In this document: piece after piece, positions 23,631-36,203 of the stretch | Layout of the letters: the number at the start of each line of letters is the position of its first letter | Position numbering within the stretch: position 1 is the first letter of the stretch | Source of the DNA: Nemophila menziesii | Taxonomy: Eukaryota; Streptophyta; Magnoliopsida; Boraginales; Hydrophyllaceae | Direction: 5' to 3' | Length of the DNA: 64,000 bases | NCBI GenBank assembly: GCA_029959085.1 | Contig: JARWIR010000018.1 | Span: forward strand, 20,707,001-20,771,000 | Program-made: the position numbers and the translations under genes | Notes under the pieces: model-generated | Database searches by the model: none | Told to the model about the DNA's origin: nothing | The model's input: only the letters and a program-made list of their open reading frames with translations

Positions 23631-24564
23631 ATAAATGGCTTTTTTCGTAAGACAATATTATATATATCTACCAATATACAATATTTGGTAGATAGCCAGA
23701 ATTTTAATTGGTCAAAATCATATTGTGATACTTGCTTCTTTTCTGAGCTTTTTCACGAGGCAAATGAGAATATCCCAATCTCACTTTAAATCAGAGATAT
23801 GATACTACATGAATGGGATAATGGAAAAGAAAAGAAAATCAGTTACTATATATGTTGTTCTTTATTGGGGACTGTGAGAGGCTGTGATGATATTTCATAT
23901 TTCTTTTTGAGCTATTGTATACTAAAATTGAGAATATATAACCGATAATGGTTCTGATTATGAACCAAAGTGACAGCTTCTCATCACCCAAAATAAACAG
24001 CCGTAACGCATAATGAAATTCAATGTGATACAAGATTTGTTTTCTTTCTTATTGTGATACTTATTATTATCATTATTTTAATTGGTCAAATCCATATTGT
24101 TTCAGATGTGAATCTATTGCTTAACAGTGATGGTGAAAACACTTCACTATTGTGAAGATATATGATTATTGTACACATGATTTTATTTTCAACATCATAT
24201 ATCTTTTTTAACATTAGATTTTTATCTTTGACCAAAGAAGGAACAAGAATAATATAATACACTTTATTATGATAAGTACTGCATTAATAAAGGAGCAATA
24301 ATAATTTATCACAAATACAAACCACATTTTAATCATTGTGGTAATTTGAATATAAAATTGTTTTTCTTAGATTATAAGAAAATAATGTGCCTTGAGATTT
24401 ACAAGCTATACATATATGATTTGATGATGGAAGAAAGAAAAGAAAACAAAGTTTCTTGACCAAATAACAGATTAAAAGAAAATAACGTATGGTTTAAGAA
24501 AAAAAATTATCACTAAAATATATTACCTAGTGTTGGGAGGGTAGAGTCTCTTGTGCTGATAACG

Positions 24565-24761
24565 TGTTATGAAATGAAGAAAGAGACAAAGACGGAAAGG
24601 AGAAAGTAGTGTTATTGATAGAATAAGAGTTCCAAGTTACCGTGTGTAAAGTCTAATATATAGAGAGTAAATCCTAATAAGCCTTTGTCTTCTTGGGCTT
24701 GATAGATGGGTTATAAGTGTATGGGCTAAGGATTAATATCCACATCAAATAGTTTATAACA
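24565..24761 (-). repeat. 5' LTR of the Copia-like element
   Basis: 197 bp, TGTTATGAAATGAAG to TTTATAACA on the plus strand. It adjoins the PBS-like phrase at about 24542-24564. Confidence 0.8.
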
Positions 24762-24956
24762 GTTTTCCAATATATCTGCAATCGCTTAGTACTAGAGGTG
24801 AATCTTATGCTACTTGAGTATCACATAAGAAAACTGGCCACTAAGAAAGTGGTGGAGGATAAATAGGTAGTTTCCAACAGGTGTAAAGCTGTTCTGGAGT
24901 TTGATTCATCAGCAATTAACTATAAGATGATTACATTGCTAAAAAAAAGATATTTA

Positions 24957-25165
24957 GTGTAAAGATGCTAACTTCATCTAAGAGAATGGTGATGAACTCA
25001 TATACGGATTAACCAAAATAGTTCATACAAACTCTTTTAAACAATACAACATAATGAGTTTACAAATGCTAATTTGACATAACTAACTAATTCAAACAAA
25101 TTGTATGGCTTCAAATAATTCACTTAAATTTTTAGGTGTAATAAGTATGCTGAGAGAATTTTCTC
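24957..25165. repeat. Duplicated ~210-bp segment, right copy
   Basis: Homologous to 18345-18560 in the same orientation (AAAGATGCTAACTTCAT ... TTTACAAATGCTAATTTGAC ... GAGAGAATTTT). Confidence 0.7.
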
Positions 25166-25395
25166 TTTTTTTAAATTAAAAAAAAAAAAGAATTTTCGTA
25201 AGTTTAAGTGGAAAGGAAAACCCAAAAGTCTAATTAATGATTGAAAATAATAAACCAAATAAATTATTTTGCAACCCAATCTAACATATTAACTTATTTA
25301 TACAACAAGGAATGTTATTAAATCAAGCACACCATTGACTCTGAATGGTTGTTTTACATGGAACCCATTTATCTAACACTAGTTACATATATAGT

Positions 25396-25507
25396 ATTTT
25401 TTTTTTACATTGGAGAGCCACTTTAGAATCGGAGTCATTGACTCAGTTCGAACCTGCACCACTAGATTGGATGACCAAGGCCCTTGCAAGTGAGCTAATT
25501 CCAACTG
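25396..25507 (-). mobile_element. tRNA-derived SINE (minus strand)
   Basis: On the minus strand it reads AGTTGGAATTAGCTCACTTG (A-box-like) and GGTGCAGGTTCGAACTGAG (B-box GGTTCGAAC), and ends in an A-run. The duplications GTTACATATATAGT (25382-25395) and GTTACACATATAGT (25508-25521) differ at one base. Confidence 0.8.
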
Positions 25508-25521
25508 GTTACACATATAGT

Positions 25522-26000
25522 CATTTCATTATCTCATATATCATATTGATATAATGAAAAATTATCAAAATATTTGTTTCAAAGTTAATGTCCAAGCATA
25601 TGAATGCAAAAAACCACCTTGGTGGAAATAGTTTCAAACTTATCGTAACTCTCCAATAAATTTGCCTTACAACCCCTCAACACATCTGATTAAAATGATA
25701 ATTAAGCTTCGATATAGTTCCTTGAAGCATTTGATTTCCAAGTAAAATGATAATGGACCTGCCTTAAAACTCCTTGAAAATCTCTACAAACAAAATTGAT
25801 CATTTTTTGCCAGCTCATATATATACACAAAAATATACACTAAAGAAACATATAGAGCAAAAGATTGCAGTGAGATCTGATACAGAACTTACAAAAACAA
25901 GAATGAGACATGGTTAAATACTTCATGTTTTACATAAGATAATCACAACAGTTGATGAATACTTCTTCAAAATTGAATATGAATTTGTCAGAGAAAAATT
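25522..26000. other. Intergenic, no gene
   Basis: Nothing recognised. Confidence 0.5.
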
Positions 26001-27631
26001 TGTTGGAATTATGCCCTAGCCCCGATCTTCTTGTAAAAAATTGAACACAAGTGTTTATTGTACACGATAATAGTTAACCCTAAAGTAGTGATTAAAGGAA
26101 TTGTTTCCTTGAATATATGGCAAGCTTTTATGATTATGGTATTCATCTACATAATATAAAGGCAGATCCTTGATTAAGTTACGAACTAGATATCATAAGG
26201 TGTTATGATAATGAGAATCTATCTCATAGGACTTAATCTAAACTTGTTCTTAATCGTAGGATCATCGAGTTAGGACCTCGATGGTCCGGTTAGATTAATA
26301 TGTAGCTAACGAGTATTTGTTGGATAAATATCGGTAGTTCTCGTTTACCGAGTTAGGTGCATAGATAATGCACTTTGACCTGAGATCATCACTATAGTTG
26401 TGTATGTGCTTGTTATGTTTTGATACTGGACTACTAGTGTGTCATAATGCTAGTCGAAAGGATATTGGACGTAGCTAAGTATATATGCTCCTAGGGATGA
26501 GTCAAGATGGAATCTATCAACTCTAGGTAAAGAGTTTGAGCTCTACGATGTCATAAGATTATAACGATTGTATCGAATCCTTGGCCAAGGTGATAGAAAT
26601 AATGAAGAAAGGAGTTTCTTAGGTCATTCGTCAATCGTTGATAATCAGTCGTTGGGTAGTGTTGTTAGACGCCAACCTCGATTAGTAGTTAATTAAGATA
26701 ATTACTATTGGTTTAACGGTGAACCCACGTAGTCGCACACTAACGAGTGTATTGATATTGCTTCATGTCGTTAATTAATTTTATTATTAGATAATAAATA
26801 TTAATTAATTATATACTTGGAATATTGGTATATTAATTTTTCTAGCACAAATTAATGAATTTGGATCCTCTACGAACTCCACTCATATAATAACTCTACT
26901 AACTCCACTCCTATAATAACTCTACTAACTCCAATCACAATTAAGTAAATGGTTTTTAGCATTATTTTTATTTATAATTTATTTCTCTCTCTTACTATTA
27001 TATATCAAATTAATATTCTGATATAAGACCGAACTAAGACAAAAAGAATAAGGAAAATTGACAGGTTTGTGGAACGAACCACGTTCCTCCAGTAATGTGA
27101 AGTATGTCACTAACCACTGGGCTAGTCAAGTCATTTGTATAATGTAAAAGGTCGAAGTACACTTCACATGTGGATAGTGGACTAGAGTATTAAGATAATC
27201 AATTTTCATTATACGTTGATGACTTTTCATTTTCAAGACTTTTCACTCTCTAAAGTTATAAAAGTATAATGGGTTTTACTATAAGATAACTTTTCCATCA
27301 GTTTTCTCACAAGAAAAGAAAAGGTCTCTTAATCTCCAAGTCAGAATTTGATTCTGAAAACAAGGATCAAAACTCGTGTGCAAAGCGTGGAGGTTTCACG
27401 TTTTTGAAGCTGGGTTAGTCACTTTCAATTCGATTCTCATACAAAAGATTCAGGTATGTAATCAAATTTTCCCTTATTTTAAATTTTTAAATCGCAACTA
27501 GATGGTTTTAGGATTGTAATATTTTTCTACTGGATATATTCGATATATCTACTATTGCAATTCTTTTAAAATTTATATAAAAACCACTAATTAAATAGGA
27601 TACTTAATATTTAAATTGATATACGCCAACA
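26001..27631. repeat. Probable solo LTR (Copia-like)
   Basis: It begins TGTTGGAATTATGCCCTAG and ends ATACGCCAACA, giving inverted TGTTGG/CCAACA ends over 1631 bp. The opening wording is typical of large plant Copia LTRs. No second LTR, PBS or coding region is attached. I could not find a convincing 5-bp target-site duplication (AAATT against TATTT), so a recombined or rearranged solo LTR is the best reading. Confidence 0.6.
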
Positions 27632-28229
27632 TATTTGTATAAAAAAATGACGAAATTCCTTTGTTGTGTTGTTACATATTAGGAATATGGTAGCCTTTGA
27701 ATTTCCTTGCAAAATGTCAAAGCTATTCGAACCTGGAACACATTATCACATACAAATGTCTAAAAGAGAGCTTAAAGTGAATAACTTTGATTATGAAAAT
27801 AGCGAGAATAGCCGTGAAGTTAAATATAGAACCATGTCCGTATAAAAATAAGTTATGCAAAATAATAAGAAATATTTGCTAATTAGGTCTACGATCTTAC
27901 AAATTATGTTTTAAAAAATCTAATTTAAAAATTTAGATGAATAAGATACAAAATATGATTTTAACCTTATAATATATAAAATATAACTTTACAAAATAAA
28001 ATAATAAAATAATAAAATTTAAAATTTAAAAAAACTTATATAACTTAATTTTTTTTTAAAGAAAAACAGAAAAAAATAAATAAATGGTAAAACAATGAAA
28101 CCTAAACTCATCTATTTACCTTCCAATTGAAATAAATAAATAAAAACAGAATCTCTTCCCACTCACCTTCCCACAGGCCACTTTCTTGCAGATAGTAAAA
28201 GAAAAAAAAACTTTCAATGTAGCACAAGA
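27632..28229. other. AT-rich intergenic, no gene
   Basis: Nothing recognised. Confidence 0.5.
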
Positions 28230-28880
28230 AAACGGCCGCCACTCCGTGGATCATTCCCAGCTATCATCAATTCAGATTGTCTACGTCATCAACTGTCAAA
28301 GTATTCAAATTAAAAGATAAACAAATAATCTAACCTTTAATTGCATTTGACATTTGTATAAGTTTTCTCTAGTTTTCGTAGTCACTTATACTTCAGGATA
28401 TACATTCTCACTTGACTCAAGGATATTCTCATGGTAATAAAAAAAATAAGAATGTGTCGCACAATCTTCAATGAAATCGGAATATGTTGCAACGACACTA
28501 ACTACAAGTTAGACAATATGGCTTAGATGAAAACTTGAAGACATGGGAGAACAACAAAAAATACCATAACAAATTTACTGCGACAACAAGTCAGCTATAA
28601 CAATGGCAAAAAATCTCGTTTATCATAGTAGGACTAAGCACTTTGCTATCAAATATCATTTTCTGCGAGAGACGGCAAATGATGGTCAAATTGATATTTA
28701 ATATATAAGGGCTGGAAAAAAAAACCCGCATATATTTTTACAAAAGCTCTTCTACGATCAAAGTTTGAGGTATTTCGAGATTTTCTTGGTATTACAAAAA
28801 TAAACATTAAAGTGACTCATTCTCAAATAGTCTAGAAATTTCTTAATAAGAATAATAATGAAGATTATAAAAATATTTTT
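28230..28880 (+). pseudogene. Possible remnant of a second F-box locus
   Basis: 28230-28310 (GGCCGCCACTCCGTGGATCA, TCTACGTCATCAAC) resembles the F-box gene leader at 18675-18740 (CGCCGCCACACGTGGAGATCA, CTACGCCATCAAC). Further on, ATTAAAGTGACTCATTCTCAAATAGTCTAG recalls the F-box coding stretch for TPSQID. No open frame survives. Together with the duplicated segments at 18345 and 24957, this suggests an old local duplication. Confidence 0.3.
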
Positions 28881-29046
28881 ATAGCACTAGAATTTATTTA
28901 CTATAGTGAATATTAGTATTCTTAAGAAACTAAAGCCACCGTCATAATACTCCTATAAATAGGAGTCGTGGTTATTTGTAGAGATCATCCTAAACAAGCA
29001 TAAGTCTTGTAAATATTCTTACTCTTAATAAAAACCTTTCTTTTTT

Positions 29047-29245
29047 GTTCGAACCCCGTAGGCGGCAGAAAGTTATCGAATCTCGTAGGTGGATTAAAGT
29101 TTGGAAAGTTTCCAAGGTTCGAAATCCTCCCCAGAACATGGGCAACCTAGTTCTGATTGCCCGGAGGTATGGTTGGGGAGGCAGTCATATCTCCCGGGGG
29201 ACTAGTCGGGTGTAAGCCCGGGAACCCTCGTCATAAAAAAAAAAA
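29047..29245 (+). mobile_element. tRNA-derived SINE
   Basis: A body with B-box-like GGTTCGAAATCC, then CTAGTTCTGATTGCCCGGAG, TCTCCCGGGGGACTAGTCGG and a poly(A) run. AAAACCTTTCTTTTT occurs before (29031-29046) and after (about 29245-29258), a clear target-site duplication. The 5' A-box end appears shortened or rearranged. Confidence 0.8.
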
Positions 29246-29385
29246 AACCTTTCTTTTTATTAATCCAACGTCCACTATTTTTAATTTAATTTCTTTTTTT
29301 CTTTTTTCTTCCCCAATATAAAACCTTTACAAACTCATTTCTTTTTCCCTTCTATAATTTAAGAACCAACAGAAATAGCTAGGCA

Positions 29386-30600
29386 TTAGAAACATTTCCC
29401 AAAGAAATTATGGGATAAATTTATGGATCGAGTCAGAGGATTACTATCTTTTGATGTGGAATCCTTTAAAATCCAGGGATGTTTTGCATATATGTTGGGT
29501 CTTTTCAAGGCAGCAAGTTGGCCCATGTTTGAAGTAAGAGTTTTTGAAGGCCTTTTATATTCTTTCTTCCTGCAAAGAGACGGAGAAGGAGCTTCATCTT
29601 CTTCATCACCACTATGAATAGTAATCAAAAAGGGGAAATCACCCCAACAGAGGAAGGTTGAATCTTCCCTCCTCCATTTGGGATAACCAAAGTATCATCC
29701 ACGTTATCTAAACCACTAGGAAGATCAAGGATAATATCTGATAGGAAAGCTCAAACTACTCTCATCGTGTTCCCTTTTTTCTTCTTAACATAAGTAGTTT
29801 CACCCCTCTCTCACTGTTCTCAAACATTTTCCTTATGATCCCTACAATGTCCATATTTTTGCATTAAAAAAGTCATGATTTAAAATTATGAACTTTGAAA
29901 ATTTAGGAAACCACCTTTCCTAGAAGTTTTTCCTTTTTTAGAGGTGTAAACACCCCATATTCTTGGGACATGAAGAATAATCAATCCTATTCGGCGTGTG
30001 ATATAATGAGGATATAACCTTGACCTCTTTATGGTATAATTTTTGAAAAACTCTGACATATCAATATCTTTTTTACTATTGAGGATTATTTTACAGTGAT
30101 CATCCTCAAATTGCTCGAGACTAGGAAACATATCCAAGTCGGGATTAAATTATCCCTAAATTGTTGAATTTGGAAAATGAGGCATATATGACATTTTGTG
30201 CCATCCCTAATGGCTACTCGGGAAACTCTTGAAAATAGATAATACTCTTACTTCAAACATGGGTATACATCCCCCACCCAACTACTTTGATTTTCCCGAA
30301 GCGTTAAAAGGTTAAATTTTTAAAATATCAATATTCTTTCATATAACAAGTTCAGAAAATATTAGAAGATGGGAGAAATTTAAAAGTAATGCTACAATGG
30401 CGTCGAAAAGTAGTAATTCTACCCCACACATTTGAAAATAGTTGACCAGGACTTAGAGAAAAAAAATTTAAATGGTTATGTACGAATAAACTAAATGGGA
30501 TCTCATCCCCATTATCTATGAGTTTGACCAAGGATTTAAAAATAGTATATATCAAAACATCGAAGGTAAAGTTATATCGTTTTTGTAACATTCACACACC
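29386..30600 (-). pseudogene. Plant transposon-domain (PF04195-like) remnant
   Basis: Minus-strand fragments read in order. First, 30591-30352 has DEIPFSLFVHNHLNFFSLSPGQL and NVWGRITTFRRHC, resembling the 'putative gypsy-type transposon' domain (PF04195), where a hydrophobic helix and SPxQLxPNxWR are typical. Next, 30137-29886 has IWGVYTSKKGKTSRKGGFLNF, like the SNKGWK-FFFV part. Last, 29628-29386 is an acidic tail with DEEDEAPSPS. Frame changes separate the pieces. Assignment rests on my recall of the family wording only, so it is tentative. The pieces lie between two SINEs. Confidence 0.4.
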
Positions 30601-30980
30601 TTTTATGTCTCCCTACATATCCTAATTTCTATACCTTGATCGATATTCCAAGAGGTAAGTAGGTCTATTATCTAGTTTTTATAAGGACCATTCGATGTGC
30701 TTTGTCCAAACCCTAAATTTAGATTTTGATTAGGTATATCTTATCTCTTTCAGGAACTAGAAATTTCATCTACATAAATAACACATCTACTATTTCTATA
30801 GAAGTGGCATTTTCTAATTACTTATATAAGGGGGAATTCGAATTTGAAAAAAGAATAGAACACTTATATATCGCACAAACGTGGATAGAAATACAACATT
30901 CATTTTCCGACGTAGACATTTTGAAATTAATACAATGAATAGACAAGTCGGTATTCAACAATAAAGTGAGAATCCATAAA

Positions 30981-31184
30981 CAAGTTGGGTTAGCTCAACT
31001 GGCCAGAGCCTTACTATTTCTTTATCACTTAAAAAGTGTAAAGTGAGAGGTGCAAAGTTCGAACCCCTCCCTGAATATGGGTAACATAGTTCTGATTTAC
31101 CTGGGGTATGCATATAAATGCTTGCATATTCTCGTGGGATTAGTCGTAGTGCCAGCAAAATGGCTCAAACTACCCACGTACCAA
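30981..31184 (+). mobile_element. tRNA-derived SINE
   Basis: TTGGGTTAGCTCAACTGGCC (A-box) and AAGTTCGAACCCC (B-box) at tRNA spacing, then GTTCTGATTTACCTGGGG and TAGTCG. It is the same family as 2793-2994. Flanks AAGTGAGAATCCATAAA and AAGTTAGAATCCGCAAA are a diverged target-site duplication. It is a SINE, not a tRNA gene, because the body continues past the tRNA-like head. Confidence 0.8.
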
Positions 31185-31689
31185 AGAGAAAGTTAGAATC
31201 CGCAAAGCTCAGGAGTAAAATCGTTTAAAAACGTGTGTATTTATATACACTGAAGGTGAAACTGTTTGTCCCAATAAATGGTTAGGATTAATAAATAGGT
31301 GGTTATGATTATCCTATCGTCACACAGATGAAAAATCATGGAAGCATGTCATAGTTGTGAAGTTATTTCTTAAGTAATTACACCACTCTCCGAAAAAGAA
31401 TACTTGCTAATTTAAATAAATTTTTTAATTCAAAATGGACTTTAAACAAGGTGATATAATCATAAGGCATCGCAAAAAATATGAGGAGCATTCTTTCATA
31501 AAACCCTAGTATATCTTTCAAATATGAAGGGTTTAAAGGTGTATATAATAAAAAGAAATGAATTTCATGTAATCTAATGCCTTAATAATCAACCATTTTA
31601 ACCTAAAGGATCTATTTTGAACGATGAATGTACAACAAAATATTATAGTCTTGATGCTCTAAAAACACAAGATTCTAAGAATACTACTC

Positions 31690-33001
31690 AAAAGTATGAT
31701 TTCCCTAGTGTTTATATCAAATACCTTGAAGGTAATGCTTCTCCTGCATATGCGGTAGTATTGATGTTTTGGGAAGATACTTTAAATATTTCAATTGCTA
31801 ATATTTGTAAGCATTTCTGGTATATATGTTGTGGTACCTTATGTGTTACTATGCCTCTAGTAATTACAACGATCGACTTAAATAATTGAATTACCTTACT
31901 AATTGGAAAACTAGACGTGACGACTTTCGGGTGATTATCAGGGATTTCAATGAGGTTATAAATTCAGCAGAGAACCATAGTAAAATTCCTATCTACGAAA
32001 CTCATACTATGTCTTATAATAACCTTAATTTAAACGGTCTAATTGATGTGCCTAAAAAGGATGTTATTTCACTTGGTCAAACAGGAGGAAAAATGATGAT
32101 TTTGTTAAAGAAAGATTAGATAGACCACTAGTGGACAATAAATGGTTTAACAAATATCCGGATGAAACTGTTACAATACCACCAACAATGGGATCATAAC
32201 ATTCACTATCTTGGAGCTATCACAAAAATTTATAACAGTTAAGGAAAGATTCAAGTATAAATCATCTTGGGTTAAATACCCAACTTGTCAAGGCCTAATG
32301 GAAGCTCCATAGGAGAGCCAATGGAGGAGGAATCTATTCTAGTATTTCGCATGAAAACACATGAACACTTAAAGTATGGAGCAAAAGGTCGTTTCATAAC
32401 AATAAGAAAAGGACCGAGAAATTATAACAAAATCTTATAAAAATGAAGCAATAACATATAAAGAACAAGAAAAATAAACACAATTACGAATGAGTTACAA
32501 AGGACATAGGAAATGGAAGAATATTATAGGACAAATAGAGCACAGACTCTTTGGCTACACGAAGGCAATAGGAACACAAAATACTTTCATTCAAAGACAA
32601 TTCAATGACGGAGCCACAACTAAATAGTAAGAGTCAAAGATGATAAAGGAATATGACACGAATGTCTAAAAAAGGTCAAATCTATGTTCACGGAATTTTA
32701 ATTTTTTTTTATAGAAAAAGCTATAAATGATAACTCCGAGGCAATACAATTCTTACAAGATAAGGTCACACCGAAAGAGGTATAGGCAAATGTTTTTCAG
32801 TCTTGGGGGATCAAAGGCACAAAGACAACATAGTTTGAATGGAAATTTCTATCAGAGTTTTCGGGATATTTTAAAATAAGATGTTTTTACTATAGTAAAA
32901 GATATTTTATAACAACAATTGTTCGTTAGAAGGTATTAATGACATTTTTATTACTTTAATCCCAAAAGGATAATATCAAGAAGGAGTGGGAGATTACATG
33001 C
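31690..33001 (+). pseudogene. L1-type LINE ORF2, endonuclease to early RT (left part)
   Basis: Readable pieces: the endonuclease core WNYLTNWKTRRDDFRVIIRDFNEVI (GDFNE motif with G changed to R) at about 31886-31955, NLNGLIDV, then the linker WLHEGNRNTKYFHSKTIQ at 32553-32605, then the RT entry FITLIPKG at about 32950. Stops and frameshifts occur throughout. The LINE is interrupted at 33001 by element B and resumes at 52006. The missing RT catalytic box and the interruptions mean it is inactive. Confidence 0.8.
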
Positions 33002-34733
33002 TGGTGGGTCCTGGTGTGTTATAAAATAAATGCGAAAGTAAAGGAACCACTTAACCGCAAGTGTACGGTTGTCCAAGTAATATTCGATAAATCGAGTTCG
33101 TTCGCAGGGACGGATTAGGCACAACTCAAGTATTAATCAAAAAAGTAAGAATAATTGCTTAACAGAAAAATAAAATAAAGATTTTTGTTTGGTTTTGCAA
33201 GAAAATAAATTATGGAATTAAAAGAAAGCAAATAAAAGGGACTTGAAACTTCAGATGAGAAAGAGTACTTGATCCTCGCAAGGGTTTCACCTAACCTATC
33301 TAATTCATGCTTCTGTTTAACGGTTAAACTGGTATTATTGTGCTAGTCGGGACTCTAATATCTCCTAGCCCCCGTCAGGGTGGACCTAAGAGCTATCCTA
33401 CGGTATTACAAACCCCGTCAGGGTGAATATAAGCTACTTTCAGATGAATAATAATTTACCTCATTGGCTGCATGGTTAGTTAAGCCTGTCAAGGTCAATA
33501 ACGGATACTATGCGTCTATTATCTAAGTCTGTAATTAAACCCCCCGTCAAGGTGATCCATACGCCACTATATGGAATAGCCTAATTACTATAAGCTAAGT
33601 TTGATTCATGACTTCAAAATTAGTAATTAAAACAAAATAATAGTCAACACAAAATACCTAGTCTAATTTAAACTATTAAATCCCAAATTCAAAAAACATA
33701 AATTAAACAGAATTAAGTTCAACCCATATAGCGATTCTCAAGTACTAAAGAAATTAGTTCATAACAGAATGGAAAACTAAAATTAAAATAAAGGAATTCA
33801 TAGTTTCGAATTACAGAAAGAAAATAAAGAACCTAAAGGTTAAGATGACTGATGATGGAAGAACAGGACTCCTCCACCATTAGCTTCTCCTTGCCTTCTT
33901 GCTCTGACTTGAAAACCTTAAGCCTCTTGTGTAATTCTCTGTAGTGTGTGAAAGTAGGAGGCTAAGGGGTGTATTTATAGGTTTTTGGAGGACTCTAGGT
34001 CGAATTTGTTGGAGTGGAAGACAAGTCAAGGACTCTCAAATTCGTAGCTCTAAATTCTAGGAAAGGTAAGATTCTTCTGCTGATTTGATTTGGTCATATC
34101 TTTTTCAATACTTATCCGTTTGAGAAGTTCCAATATATGAAACTGCTTGTCTTGGAAAGAGCTTTCTATTGGTGCAGACCACTTAATTATGATTTAATCT
34201 TTAAAACGTGTCTGGAATTCCAGATTTCAAAAGGCAGCTTTATCTTTTCCTTCTTTGAATAAATCTTTCCTAGATCTTCTTGTTTCCATGTAAATCTTCT
34301 TTCCTTTCATCTTTATCTTGACTTGGTCTCTAAGTAATTACCATTTATCTCTTAAAGCTTCACATTAAATAAATAATTAAACCGCATATGCTTAAAAAGA
34401 ATAAATCAATAAATCAAGAAATCGAAATAGGAAAGTGTACTCCAAAAATAGAAACTCGACTCAAAATCATTTCCTAACACTCTATAATACACTAAGACTT
34501 TATTCTCACTTTTTCTCCTTGGATTGGTCTTACATGAAATTCAAGAACCTGTTAACTTTGCATTAAAAATAGTCAAATTTACGCACAAAAGCTCAGATTC
34601 CGCAAATAGTTAATTTCCAAGGGGAGAAAGTGCAATATGATCAATTAAGCCTAAAAGTCTATCAAATAAGTCATTTATTCACCTAAAAGGATGTCTCCAA
34701 GGGCTAATAATTAGAACAAATAGGGAGACATCA
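33002..34733 (-). repeat. 3' LTR of element B
   Basis: 1732 bp, uninterrupted. A TATA-like TATAAATA reads on the minus strand at 33972-33979. It contains blocks shared with C's LTR (CCCCGTCAGGGTGGACC and neighbours, inverted relative to C). Confidence 0.9.
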
Positions 34734-34752
34734 AGACCCCAAACTCAAACCT
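34734..34752 (-). other. Polypurine tract of element B
   Basis: On the minus strand GGTTTGAGTTTGGGGTCT abuts the LTR start, the expected position for plus-strand priming. It contains the 13-mer TTGAGTTTGGGGT, which recurs four more times in B. Confidence 0.75.
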
Positions 34753-36203
34753 TTGTCGTCCTGACAAAGTAAAATAAAAACAAATGATCTTTTAGGTGAA
34801 CGCAGAAGGTAGAATCTAGAAAATAATCCCAAAGCAAAACTTAAAACAAATCTCATATAGTCTAACCTAGGAATTAATATATGCCTACACTTATCATGCA
34901 AAATCAAACACAAAATAATTTCAATCCAAAATTAATTTCACAATGCTAGAAGGTTACGCTTATTACTTATCTCAAGATGGTGGCTATAGGGTGTTCCTTG
35001 ATCTTTACTTGCTTTGAACGCTCCACTTAGCATACTCCCTATTAACTCACTGTGCATCTAGGAATCACGAGGACTTTACGGTTTTAGCATAGGCTGAAGG
35101 ACGGTATGGTATGTATATTTGGTAAATTTGAAGTGAGCTTTTGGCTCTCTCCTCACTTACCATCAACAAACTGTCCAAGAGCTTGAGTTTACACTCGAAT
35201 AACGTTCTCACTCAACCCAATTGACGCGCTTAATTAGCGTCCCCAAATTAACCCAATAAGCACTAAGGATGATTCACTTAAAAATTTCCACTTTGACGGT
35301 CCGAATTTATTTTCTTTTCAAATCATTTTTTTCTTTTCTTTTGTATAGCTATGACTCTCTTTTTAATGTTGAGATATCATGCTATTTTTCATAGTTATGC
35401 CTATCCATAACTTGAGCTTGAAGCTTCTTTTCCATTCACTATTACCCCGGCAAAGGGTTACAATATAATAAACCTGTGAATCATCATCATGTATAGCACA
35501 AAGCATCATTGATAAGCTCAAAAATCTCAACCCAATGTAAATTCCCATATAGTGGACCCACCACCCCAAACTCAAGCTCAAGACAGGAAGTCTCGGGATC
35601 GTGATTCAAGTGCGGGTCATATGGTCATGCCTAATAATCTAAAGGGAAATTGGCTTATAATGTGGCGACAAAAGAAAGGCTTAAAGGCTAAAAATTTGTC
35701 TAAGAAGGATAAAATTAATTCAGGGATAGAAGGCCAAAAAAGATTCAAAGGGCTAACAAAGAACTGCCTCTATCATCTTCCTATTTACACAACTTACCTC
35801 TAGTTCATACCTAAGTGGGTTCTCTACTCATTTAGATCTCACGTTCTACAAACCACCCATTATCCTTAAGCACAAGTTTACTTCTTTTGCATTGTTCATT
35901 AATTTTTCCTATCAATTATCTCATATTTGCATGCAATCAACGTTCAGTTTACACTAACTCCTAAAGTCAACTATTTTCTATCATTAATTCACAAAAAGCA
36001 TGCTTGATGGGGGCATTTAAAAGTCTCTACAGTCAACGCAACCCTAAGATTAACTTTATTGAAAGCATGTAAAACACAAAAAATTGGGATGAGGCAACGA
36101 ACCCCACCCCAAACTCAAAAGTGAGTCGTGTCCCCACGACTCGAAAAAGACTCAATAAAGCAATAAAATTAACTAAAACTACCTAACTAGTGCCTACCAT
36201 CAA
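34753..36203 (-). other. 3' non-coding region of element B
   Basis: No convincing gene. It is homologous in blocks to the 3' region of element C (47560-48970, plus), including the hairpin GAGTCGTGTCCCCACGACTC at 36123-36142 and 13-mers at 35563-35575 and 36106-36118. Confidence 0.7.

Larger units (their letters stand above)
20940..24761 (-). mobile_element. Short non-autonomous Copia-like LTR element
   Basis: Direct repeats at 20940-21125 and 24565-24761 (TGxTAT..., ending GTAACA/ATAACA) bound a 3.8-kb element. It is flanked by perfect GTTTT duplications (20935-20939 and 24762-24766). Minus orientation is shown by CGTTATCAGCACAAGAGACT beside the right LTR, a PBS-like phrase common in plant Copia elements, and by a GAGGGGGAGATA polypurine tract near the left LTR. 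The interior has no RT, integrase or gag that I can recognise. A second polypurine-like tract (rc of TCTCCCCCTGAA at about 22652) suggests internal rearrangement. Confidence 0.8.

Noticed and set aside
26001..27631. Full-length LTR element
   Set aside because: Only one LTR-like unit is present; no second copy, PBS with interior, or coding region was found.
30981..31184. tRNA gene (A and B boxes present)
   Set aside because: The tRNA-like head continues into a SINE body shared with 2793-2994, is bounded by a target-site duplication and cannot form a full acceptor stem.
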